64,000 nt of DNA, from the NCBI GenBank assembly GCA_963734295.1, contig CAVTGS010000012.1:434001-498000 (forward strand). Direction: 5' to 3'. Shown in pieces: positions 48,297 through 55,928 of this stretch. This DNA is from JAEUMW01 sp963734295. Lineage in GTDB: Bacteria; Pseudomonadota; Gammaproteobacteria; Burkholderiales; JAEUMW01. How positions within the stretch are numbered: position 1 is the stretch's first letter; the number at the start of each line of letters is the position of its first letter. Under the pieces are notes generated by a model. It did no database searches and was not told the DNA's origin. It saw nothing but the letters and a program-made list of their open reading frames with translations. A program made the position numbers and the translations under genes.

Positions 48297-48613
48297 GCAT
48301 CCGCCGCGCTGCGGCCGGCGATGGCCCGATCTCGGAAGAGCTCACCGGTAAGCTCGTGCAGGGGGTGAAGGCGCGGGTGGGGACGACGGAGCAGGGGGCG
48401 CATGAACCCCAGCGGCTCACGCCCCGCGAGCGGGGCATCCTCGCCAAGGTCGCCCAGGGTGCCAGCAACAAGGAGATCGGCCGCGATCTCAATTTGGCCG
48501 AGAGCACGGTGAAGATCCACGTCCGTCACATCCTGCGCAAGCTCAATCTCGTGAGCCGTGTACAGGCCGCCGTCTACGCGGTCGAGCACAGCATCGGCAG
48601 CCGCGAGCCGTGA
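48284..48613 (+). pseudogene. narL: NarL-type response regulator, only linker and DNA-binding domain left
   Basis: The 109 codons hold the interdomain linker (AAAGDGPISEELTGKLVQGV) and a LuxR/NarL helix-turn-helix (LTPRERGILAKVAQGASNKEIGRDLNLAESTVKIHVRHILRKL), ending like NarL. The receiver domain of about 125 residues with the phosphorylated Asp is missing; the upstream sequence is the inverted narX fragment. The ATG at 48284 lies in that inverted fragment, so it is probably a chance start. If translated, it would be a receiver-less DNA-binding protein. Confidence 0.85.
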
Positions 48614-48639
48614 GAAGCCACGATGGATTCGACAAGGGC

Positions 48640-48844
48640 ACACAACGGCCATGCACGGCTCCAATCCGGCGTCCCGTTCCCCGCGTTGTGGCTCGGGTAC
48701 GAGAGCGAGAACACCACGCACCGCTACATGGAGGCCAATCTGGCGATGAAGGAGAAAGGACTGGCCCGACTCGAAGAACCGAAGATGAGAACGCGTCGAT
48801 ATCGCCCCGGAAACGAACTATTGGAGTTCCTGAAACGGCTATAA
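48640..48844 (+). pseudogene. tyrosine recombinase/integrase, C-terminal remnant
   Basis: The segment reads PALWLGYESENTTHRYMEANLAMKEKGLARL and then RTRRYRPGNELLEFLKRL. This matches the C-terminus of XerD-like integrases; the HRY Tyr would be the nucleophile. A few codons upstream, HTTAMH reads in another frame, so the remnant is also frameshifted near 48655. The Arg-His-Arg part of the active site upstream is lost. It marks the left edge of the foreign DNA between narL and narK. Confidence 0.7.
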
Positions 48845-48911
48845 CTATGCGAAGCGCACGCCGGCTCCAACGGGGCCGGACGTGCCCCGGCAGCCTGAAA
48901 TACGCATAGTT
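48843..48911. repeat. inverted repeat AACTATGCG / CGCATAGTT after the integrase remnant
   Basis: Nine-base arms at 48843-48851 and 48903-48911 enclose a GC-rich 51-bp stretch. A third copy, CGCATAG, lies at 48920-48926, just before the 32-bp palindrome. Such arrays next to a tyrosine recombinase could be its crossover or end sequences; this is inference. Confidence 0.5.
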
Positions 48912-48926
48912 GAGTCCTACGCATAG

Positions 48927-48958
48927 GGGTCGCTATGCAAAGCTTTGCATAGCGACCC
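48927..48958. repeat. perfect 32-bp palindrome
   Basis: The sequence is fully self-complementary around a central AAGCTT; each arm is GGGTCGCTATGCAAAG. It does not end in a T-run, so it is not an ordinary terminator. Position after an integrase remnant suggests a recombinase recognition site or the end of a lost mobile element. Confidence 0.85.
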
Positions 48959-49138
48959 GTTGCGGCCCATCGATTCTGCGCAAAGCCGACGTTCGCCGGC
49001 GGGGAAACGGACGTTCAACTTCGTAGTTCATATGCGCACGAATTATCGCGCGCGACTGACTCCTGCCGTGTACCCTACTTCCGGCGCGCGAGGGTTAAAG
49101 TCAAATCTGGTGTATGGGATGCCTTGGGCATGAGTTGA

Positions 49139-49384
49139 TTAGGCGGCGAGCCGCTGCTGTTGCGGGTCATCGACGGGTGCCGGGACGCCGTCCCTGAAAA
49201 CAGTGCCTGCCAGCAGTTCGGCGATACGTTCCACGGCGCGGATGCGGCGCCATGATCTCTGCGCTTCCTGTACCAGCTTGAAGGCCAGCCCGAGAAAGGT
49301 TGAGCGCGTGACGCAGTTCTTCGTTCGCGTGGTGCGATGCCGCACGGTAGCGAACGTCGATTCGATCGGGTTGGTGGTGCGCAG
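49139..49384 (-). pseudogene. IS256-family transposase, C-terminal part
   Basis: Encodes LRTTNPIESTFATVRHRTTRTKN and the end of the transposase, 81 residues plus stop. It is the exact continuation, in frame, of the N-terminal part at 50857-51876 once the inserted element is removed. The Glu in NPIES is the third acidic catalytic residue of this family. Confidence 0.88.
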
Positions 49385-49392
49385 GTAATGGG

Positions 49393-49403
49393 ATGGTCGC
49401 CCC
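49393..49403 (+). repeat. left subterminal inverted repeat of the IS1111 element
   Basis: ATGGTCGCCCC, perfect inverse of 50844-50854. Confidence 0.85.
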
Positions 49404-49472
49404 TTCCCGAAGCGGCATCGATGTGCCAAGGTGGAAATGCGAATGTTCCACCAACCAGGAGAGGCGACCGAG

Positions 49473-50510
49473 ATGAAGGTTACGACGATTGGGATCGATC
49501 TGGCAAAGAACGTGATCCAGGTGCATGGGGTCGATGAGCGAGGCAAGGCGGTGCTGAAGAAGCAGCTGAAGCGCAACCAGGTGGTGGCGTTCTTCGCCAA
49601 CCTGCCGCCGTGCCTGGTGGGAATCGAAGCGTGCGCCAGCGCGCACCACTGGGCGAGGAAGCTACAGTCATTTGGGCACACCGTGAAGCTGATGGCCCCG
49701 CAGTTCGTCAAGCCCTACGTCAAGACGAACAAGAACGACGTGGCTGATGCAGATGCGATCTGCGAGGCGGTGAGCCGTCCGACGATGCGATTCGTGCCGG
49801 TGAAGAACGGCGAACAACAGGCGGTGCTGTCGCTGCACCGGGCCCGGCAAGGCTTTGTGAAGGCACGCACTGCCCAGGCCAACCAGATTCGGGGATTGTT
49901 GGCGGAGTACGGGATCGTCATCCCACAGGGCATTGGCCACATTGCCAAGCGCCTGCCCGAGATCCTGGAGGACGGCGAGAACGATCTGCCCGGTGCCTTT
50001 CGCCAGCTGCTGGATCGACTCGGCGATCACCTGAAGGAGTTGGACCGCCAAGTGGGCGAGTTGGAGGTGCAGATCCAGAGCTGGCACCGGGAGCATGCTG
50101 CGAGCAAGAAGCTGGCACAGATTCCAGGTATCGGTCCGATCACCGCCAGCGCCCTGGTGGCCTCGATCGGGGATGCGAAGAGTTTCGAGAATGGACGGCA
50201 GCTCGCGGCCTGGATCGGATTGGTGCCGCGGCAGCACTCCAGTGGCGGCAAGCAGCAGCTGTTGGGCATCAGCAAGCGTGGCGACACGTACCTGCGCACG
50301 CTGCTCATTCACGGCGCGCGGGCGGTGATCCGGGTGGCCGAACGCAAGGCGGGACACACGGACAGTTGGCTGGCGCGGCTGATGGGACGGCGCAACAAGA
50401 ACGTGGCGGCGGTGGCGCTGGCGAACAAGAACGCCCGCACCGTCTGGGCGCTGCTCGCGCATGGTCGGGACTACCAGGCCGACTATGAACCGGCACCCGC
50501 AGCGGCATGA
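49473..50510 (+). CDS. IS110-family transposase (DEDD, IS1111 group)
   Basis: DEDD transposases work with a structured noncoding RNA from their own element. The N-terminal RuvC-like domain has TTIGIDLAKNVIQVHG, GIEACASAHHWA and KNDVADADAICEA, supplying D-E-D-D. The C-terminal Tnp domain has IPGIGPITASAL and SSGGKQQLLGISKRGDTYLRTLLIHGAR with the conserved Ser. AGGAGAGG precedes ATG 49473; length is 345 residues. The gene looks intact, so the element may be active. Confidence 0.92.
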   Translation: MKVTTIGIDLAKNVIQVHGVDERGKAVLKKQLKRNQVVAFFANLPPCLVGIEACASAHHWARKLQSFGHTVKLMAPQFVKPYVKTNKNDVADADAICEAVSRPTMRFVPVKNGEQQAVLSLHRARQGFVKARTAQANQIRGLLAEYGIVIPQGIGHIAKRLPEILEDGENDLPGAFRQLLDRLGDHLKELDRQVGELEVQIQSWHREHAASKKLAQIPGIGPITASALVASIGDAKSFENGRQLAAWIGLVPRQHSSGGKQQLLGISKRGDTYLRTLLIHGARAVIRVAERKAGHTDSWLARLMGRRNKNVAAVALANKNARTVWALLAHGRDYQADYEPAPAAA

Positions 50511-50513
50511 ACA

Positions 50514-50856
50514 CGGGTTTCCCACAGCGCCGCTCGCCTCTGGTGAGAGAGGCACCGCCGGCGAGCGGCGCCATGGAAAACCCTGCGGCGTAGCAGCGCA
50601 ACCGTACTAGGTTTCGTAGAAAGGAACTCCACCGATTGTTCAGGCAATCATGACGTGATGGCAAGATAGGTCAGACCGTGAATGGCTTAGCCTGCTGGAT
50701 TCACAGCACTAAAGAGTGCGTGCAAGTGATGAGGCGCCATTCAGCGTATTCCATCAGGGACAGAGGCGATGCCTCGCAAGAGTCCGGATCTATGGCTGCA
50801 ATCTTTACCTTCCTACCGTCATCGACTGAATGCTTGACATACCGGGGCGACCATCT
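50514..50856 (+). ncRNA. predicted seekRNA/bridge-RNA region of the IS1111 element
   Basis: IS1111-group elements encode their target-guiding RNA downstream of the transposase, and this is the only long noncoding part of the element. It starts with a perfect 12-bp hairpin (50527-50538 with 50560-50571). CTGGATTCA at 50695-50703 is the exact complement of the target flank at 50858-50866. A weaker 5-nt match, GTGCG (50716-50720), corresponds to the other flank (49377-49381). Boundaries of the RNA are not known. Confidence 0.5.
50844..50854 (-). repeat. right subterminal inverted repeat of the IS1111 element
   Basis: GGGGCGACCAT, perfect inverse of 49393-49403. Confidence 0.85.
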
Positions 50857-51876
50857 ATGAATCCAGTGCTCGGCCGGAAAGTCGTAGAAGGCGAGCAGTG
50901 CTTCGCGATCCTTGGCGAGCTTGTCGGTTGCCTTCGGGTACTTGGCGCCGTAGGTCTTCAGGAAATGATCGAAAGCGGTGATCGCCTGTGGCCGCGTCGG
51001 CGCCATCCAGATCTCATGCAGATCCGCCTTGGCTTTGGCCTGCAGCGACTTGGGCAGGGCGTTGAGGACGTTGGCCGTCTTGTGCACCCAGCAGCGCTGG
51101 CGGCGCGTGTCAGGAAATACTTCGTCGAGCGCAGCCCAGAACCCCAGCGCGCCGTCGCCCACGGCAAGCAAAGGGCCGGCGCCCAAGCCGCGCGCGGCAA
51201 GGTCGCGCAAGACATCGAGCCAGGATTCCTTGGATTCGCGTAGCCCGTCGCCGATCGTGACCAGTTCTTTCTTTCCCTCGGGCGTCACGCCAATGATGAC
51301 CAGCAGGCATTGCCGGACGTCGTCTTCCTGCCGCAGCCCGGTATGAATACCGTCGACCCACCAGTAGACGTAGCGGCTGGCCGATAGATCCCGCTTCATC
51401 CAGCCGGCGTATTCTGTCGCCCATTCGCTCTTCAGGCGAGAAACCACGTTCGGGCTCAAACCCTTGGCCTCATCGCCAAGCAGCACCGTCAGCGCCTCGC
51501 GCATGTCGCCGGTCGAGATGCCTTTCAGGTACAGCCACGGCAATGCCGCCGATACGCGCTGGGAGCGGCGAACAAACGGCGGCACCAGCGCTGAGTTGAA
51601 CTTGATGCCAGCCCCCGAGCGGTCGCGCACTTTCGGCACCCGTACTTCGACATTGCCGATCGCCGTGAGTACCTCGCGCGCCGGCAGATAGCCATTCCTC
51701 ACCACCGCCCGCTGCCCACCCAGCACCTTTACGTTGCCGTACTCGGCCAGCAATTCCTGAACCTCGACCTCGATCGCCTTCTGGATCAGTTCCCGCGCCC
51801 CGCGCCGAATCAGTCCCTCCAGCGACAAGCCCATCTCCGATTGCTCAGCGATTCCCTTCTTCGTATCCTTCATCAT
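50857..51876 (-). pseudogene. IS256-family transposase, N-terminal part
   Basis: The first 340 residues of a mutator-type transposase: LIRRGARELIQKAIEVEVQELL, VRVPKVRDRSG, YWWVDGIHTGLR (first catalytic Asp), VGDGALGFWAAL (second Asp) and CWVHKTANVLN. It ends at FYDFPAEHWIH, where the IS1111 element enters. Removing that element restores a complete 421-residue protein with the part at 49139-49384. Confidence 0.9.
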
Positions 51877-51994
51877 GGCGTGCCCCTCTGTTTGCTAAAA
51901 ATCGATCTCGATAATCAATTCTCAGCAGAGGCACGCCGCCTCTTCAACCCCCTACCTGCCACTCGGGCTCATACACCACTTTCGACTTTAGCCC

Positions 51995-52180
51995 GCGGCG
52001 CGATGTGCATCATCGCCTCCATCACCGACGCATCCACGCTACGCGACGTACAGGAGGCGGCCGCTACATAAGCGACATTATCGGACGTGCGACTTACCGG
52101 CGATTTGCCTGCACTACACTCACAACTCCCTCCCGCCCGTTCCCGGCGCCACCGAAGTAAAGCCCCAAGGAGTACTCCGC
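51995..52180. other. short stretch between the IS256 element and the large hypothetical gene
   Basis: The first 70 bp read RGAMCIIASITD, which resembles the C-terminus of IS91-type transposases and may be a tiny remnant. The rest carries the leader of the next gene, ending in AAGGAG before its GTG. Nothing else recognised. Confidence 0.3.
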
Positions 52181-55100
52181 GTGAAAACCACCGTTCTCAG
52201 CTACATTAAGCCGACCGTTCCGGCGACCACCGTCACCGAATCCGCCGACTCGAGCCCCGCGCTGCTGGGCGCGGGAGACGACCTCTGGCTGGCCTGGGCA
52301 GATACGAAGAGTCCGCGCGCTGTCCACTTCACGCACGGGCTCGCGCTCACGCAGGACGCATTCCAGGAAGCGCCCACCATCGTCGTTGCGACGGGCGCGG
52401 ACAGGGTCGTGGGCCTAGCCCTGTTGAACGGCAAGTTCTACGTCGCCTGGAGCGGGCCGGGCCTGGCCGTCCATATCGCCAGCTCCGCGGACGCCGGCAA
52501 GACCTGGAGCGCGCCCCTTACGCATCCCTCCGCACAAACCGCCGACGGCGTCAGCCTGACCGCGCACGACAGTGCTCTCTACCTGGCCTACCGGGACGCC
52601 GCCATGGGCCACGCCGCGGTGACCTCCTACGACCCCCGTCCGGGCGGCGGGTTCGGGCCGGTGACGCCGCTCGGCGTCCCGACGCGGAGCGTGCCCGCGA
52701 TTGCCTCGGTGCAGGACCCGCTCGCGTGGCCCGCGCTCCATGTGGCCGTTGCGACCGGCGACGTCAAGATCGTCGCAAGCCGCTGTTTCAATAACGACGT
52801 GGGAGACCTCGCCGCCGCGTTCCGCGAAGTGGCCGGGCTGGCGGGGGACGCCGTCACGCTCGCGCCGCTGCGGGTGAACCATCAGCCGGGGATGGCGGTC
52901 GGCGTCGTCTCGCACCGGCGCAGCACCATCTCCACCGCGACGCTAATTCCCGATCCGCCCTTCTTCACCGTCCAGCGCTCCGATCCGCTGGGAGACCCGG
53001 GCGTCGACTTGCCGCGCATGGCCACGGTGGATGACGAGCTCTTCCTCGGCTACAGCAACCTGTCGAAAGAGGTGATGGCGGCCTGCTATATCCACGCCTG
53101 CACGCTGGACCCGAGCGACTCGCGCATCAACCAGGATTGCGATCCGGACGCCTGCCCTCCCGATCCGCGACTGGTCTGCGCGCTGCAGCCCTCGCACTCC
53201 ATCCGCTGGACGCCCGCCACGATCGACAACGCGATGAAGGGCGACTTGGTGCTGAGCCCGGCGGACGGAAACGGGGTCATCGGCACGCTGCTGGGGGCGC
53301 TCACGCCGCCGCAAATTTACGACCACATGGGCATGATGGTGGAGAATAGGCGCGTCATCCGCCACTGCACGGAGAGCAAGGACCGTCTTAAGGACAAGCG
53401 GTATTACACCGGGGTGCTTGTTGTGGCGCCCGCGCCTACGGACGGCCTGCGGTCCGACCACATCACCTACGGCTGGCCGGGGATCATCCACCAGACCGTG
53501 GAGGACGCCTTCTATACCGGCCTGCGCGGGCCGTATAACGAGGACTGGGCCGGCTCGCCCACACTCGGCGGCCCACCCCTGGTTTCCATGAAGGAGTTCC
53601 TGTCCGTCTCGCCCGGCGAGCGGGAGGGGAAGTACCCGGGGAACTGGGACGCGCTCAAGTTCTACGATCCGGAGGAGAACTTCACGGCGGAGCCATACCG
53701 CTACACCATCCGCAACCTGCCGAAGGACCCGGCGCGGCGTAAGTCGGCGGAGTTTCCGGATGGCGAGCTGCTCTGGCCCATCGTGGTGCGCCCGACGCTG
53801 GATGCGGAGGAGAGACTCCCGTGGGTCCGTCCCCTGCTCCACCGCGTGGCGGACGCCTCGCTGGGACTGAAAGCCCACTACCGCTTCTATTGCTACACCC
53901 GCTCGGCCATCTCGATCGACGGTTCGAAGGACCCTCCGCCGGCGGGCGCGCCCTACTGGTCCACTATCAAGCAACCGGTGACGGTGGAGGATCCGCCCGC
54001 TCCCCTGCCTCCCGTCGACCCGAACGACCCCGGAAACCTTCCCGATATTCCGGAGCCGACCTCTCACACGGAATATATCCCGATCGGCGGGGTGGACTGG
54101 GCGGTGGGCACGCACCCGATGGTCTGCTCCACCTTCGTCTGGGCCGCGGTCCGCGCCGCCGAAAAGGGGCTGGGCCGCAAGATCGCGCTGGAGGGACCGA
54201 TCGAGCCGTTGAACAACACGGGCGGGCCGCACCGCGCCCTCGGGTCGCAGGACGGGCTCTACAACTACACGGAGAAGGAACGGCAGGATTCCGCCGTCAC
54301 ACTCCACGCCGCACTGGTCCGGCAGGTCCACGAGTCGCTGGAGGAGGAGCAGAGCGGGATCGTCGGGCTGATAGCGGACTTCTTCGCCTGGACGTCGGAC
54401 ATCGCGGACGATGTCGCCACGCAGAACGTCAACGCCTTCGCCCTCGATCGCGCCGACGAGGTGGACGACCAGCTCTACGAGTCGCCGGGCGACGGCGACT
54501 CGGTGGCCCCGGACGACATCCTCCTACAGTGGGACGCGCCCAACGGCGCCGACGGCGAGGGCTTCCGGGGGCTTTACGGAGACCAGGTTCCGGCGCTGCT
54601 GGTGCAGGGCGCATATACGTGGGCGGCGGATTTCAAGTATCAGCTCGCCAACGGGATGGCCCACACGCGGGTGCGCATGAACTTCACCGATCCCACCACG
54701 GGAATGCCGCGGCTGGTGCGCGCGCTCGTGACGCTGGGCTGCGAGTCGAGCTACACGAACGCGCACGGGATCTTCTCCGCGCTCGTCGGGGCCGGGATGG
54801 CGGTGATCAAGGCGAACGCGTGGGACCCGGTCCTGGGCGTCTGGCTGAAGCACGAGAGCACGCACGATCTGCACGAAGGGATTAATAACCTCGACCTGAA
54901 TCTGGAGGCCCCGCCCCTCTGGCGCCGGCGCATCACTTGGTTCGGCGAGACGCGCATCTATCACAATCCGGACGTCGGCGCGAAGCAGCAGCGGACCTCG
55001 CCCTTCGCCTCCTCGACGGTGCTGGCGTGGGACCCGGACGTGATGTCCCACAACCCGCCGGCGAACGTGGTCGATTATATGACTCACGTGAGGATCGACG

Positions 55101-55366
55101 GCGCGTCGGTCCATTTTGGCGACCACTACGTGACCTACGTGTTCGAGGTCCACCTCCAGTCGGACGGCTCGCTCGTCTACGACGGCATCTGCGATTTCTA
55201 CGTGGACGGAGACCGCCAGGAGGACCAGAGCCGCACGTTCAACGGGACGATCCTGCCCGAGGACAGCATGACCTTCAAGTACGAGGTTACCCACGACGCC
55301 TTCCTGGACAGCCACGACTACGGGCGGGTGGTACTGACGGTGCAGAATGTTTGGGCGAAGTATTGA
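52181..55366 (+). CDS. 1061-residue protein: Asp-box propeller-like N-terminus plus permuted NlpC/P60-like hydrolase
   Basis: The whole protein was not recognised. Residues 20-300 or so look like a beta-propeller: short repeats ending in LWLAW, FYVAW, LYLAY and LFLGY, with one clear Asp-box SSADAGKTW at 101-109. Residues 350-680 resemble a circularly permuted papain-like (YiiX/NlpC-P60-type) hydrolase. GDLVLSPADGNGVIGTLL is followed by YDHMGMMVEN (candidate His382), and far later by MVCSTFVWAAV (candidate Cys649). The last 300 residues are beta-rich and unassigned. No signal peptide or membrane helix is seen. GTG 52181 has AAGGAG upstream. It lies alone between the IS elements and narK and was probably acquired. 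Substrate and role are unknown. Confidence 0.7.
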   Translation: MKTTVLSYIKPTVPATTVTESADSSPALLGAGDDLWLAWADTKSPRAVHFTHGLALTQDAFQEAPTIVVATGADRVVGLALLNGKFYVAWSGPGLAVHIASSADAGKTWSAPLTHPSAQTADGVSLTAHDSALYLAYRDAAMGHAAVTSYDPRPGGGFGPVTPLGVPTRSVPAIASVQDPLAWPALHVAVATGDVKIVASRCFNNDVGDLAAAFREVAGLAGDAVTLAPLRVNHQPGMAVGVVSHRRSTISTATLIPDPPFFTVQRSDPLGDPGVDLPRMATVDDELFLGYSNLSKEVMAACYIHACTLDPSDSRINQDCDPDACPPDPRLVCALQPSHSIRWTPATIDNAMKGDLVLSPADGNGVIGTLLGALTPPQIYDHMGMMVENRRVIRHCTESKDRLKDKRYYTGVLVVAPAPTDGLRSDHITYGWPGIIHQTVEDAFYTGLRGPYNEDWAGSPTLGGPPLVSMKEFLSVSPGEREGKYPGNWDALKFYDPEENFTAEPYRYTIRNLPKDPARRKSAEFPDGELLWPIVVRPTLDAEERLPWVRPLLHRVADASLGLKAHYRFYCYTRSAISIDGSKDPPPAGAPYWSTIKQPVTVEDPPAPLPPVDPNDPGNLPDIPEPTSHTEYIPIGGVDWAVGTHPMVCSTFVWAAVRAAEKGLGRKIALEGPIEPLNNTGGPHRALGSQDGLYNYTEKERQDSAVTLHAALVRQVHESLEEEQSGIVGLIADFFAWTSDIADDVATQNVNAFALDRADEVDDQLYESPGDGDSVAPDDILLQWDAPNGADGEGFRGLYGDQVPALLVQGAYTWAADFKYQLANGMAHTRVRMNFTDPTTGMPRLVRALVTLGCESSYTNAHGIFSALVGAGMAVIKANAWDPVLGVWLKHESTHDLHEGINNLDLNLEAPPLWRRRITWFGETRIYHNPDVGAKQQRTSPFASSTVLAWDPDVMSHNPPANVVDYMTHVRIDGASVHFGDHYVTYVFEVHLQSDGSLVYDGICDFYVDGDRQEDQSRTFNGTILPEDSMTFKYEVTHDAFLDSHDYGRVVLTVQNVWAKY

Positions 55367-55928
55367 GGCGGCCAGCGCACATGCCCGGCTCGCCGTAACG
55401 CTCGCGCTAACTCCGGGGGTCTCAGCTCAATTGCTCGTGCGCGCGGACGATGTAATTCAGTGGCGAACCGGTAGGTCGAGTGAGTGGTGATCTATCGAAC
55501 AACGGCGCCAATGCGACCGACCGGAACCGGGCGAACCTGATTGCCTGACGAGGGCATGCATGTCTGGTTGTGGCGAATTTCGGGGCGCTACTCGAAGGAC
55601 CGGTCCTGGCCGTTCTCTGCCGTAGCGCCAACATGATCTGACACTACCTTGCGAGATCAAATCTTGGCCTCTGCAACTGAAAGCGATAAGCCGCTCCCTG
55701 CGAAGTTGACGTGAGCGGTTCCTGACCGCGCACTCCCACGCCGCGTTCGTAATCGTCCCTGCTCCTCCGCAAGGAGTACTCCCTTCGGACGAAGTGGCAC
55801 GCTCGCCTCCTCCTTCGGAGCGAGTTCCCGATAGCTCTCCCGAGCACCTGCCGCACCCCCTCCGGTGAATGGGTCCGGCGGGTGCAACCGCGTAGCCTTG
55901 CGTGAACGATACGAAGAGGAAAGGTCGA
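55367..55928. other. intergenic region upstream of narK, about 560 bp
   Basis: It should hold the nar promoter. I found no confident FNR box or NarL heptamer pair; TTGCGAGATCAA (near 55650) is only half of an FNR-like site. Part may be leftover from the insertion of the upstream foreign DNA. Confidence 0.35.

Larger units (their letters stand above)
49385..50856 (+). mobile_element. IS110-family (IS1111 group) insertion sequence inside the IS256 transposase
   Basis: The element is about 1472 bp and interrupts the IS256 transposase between CTGCGCACC and the codons for HWIH. Subterminal inverted repeats ATGGTCGCCCC (49393-49403) and GGGGCGACCAT (50844-50854) sit 8 bp and 2 bp inside the junctions; that asymmetry is typical of the IS1111 group. 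The left noncoding end is short (about 88 bp) and the right one long (about 340 bp). There is no obvious target duplication, as expected for this family. Confidence 0.9.
49092..51994 (-). mobile_element. IS256-family insertion sequence, split by an IS1111-group element
   Basis: Terminal inverted repeats of 27 bp are seen at 49092-49118 and 51968-51994 (outer part GGG[T/C]TAAAGTC, inner part TGGTGTATG), matching at 22 or more of 27 positions. The transposase reads on the minus strand. Taking out 49385-50856 leaves an element of about 1.43 kb, normal for IS256. The 9 bp outside each end, GGCGCGCGA and GCGGCGCGA, agree at 7 positions, an imperfect target duplication. Confidence 0.85.

Noticed and set aside
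48945..49133. Short plus-strand frame between the palindrome and the IS256 end
   Set aside because: No ribosome site or recognisable family, and it runs into the IS terminal repeat.
51995..52071. IS91-type transposase fragment (RGAMCIIASITD)
   Set aside because: The match is only about a dozen residues, too short to call as a feature; mentioned in the region note only.
55640..55670. FNR-like site upstream of narK (TTGCGAGATCAA)
   Set aside because: Only one half-site fits and the spacing is 2 bp short of the FNR consensus.
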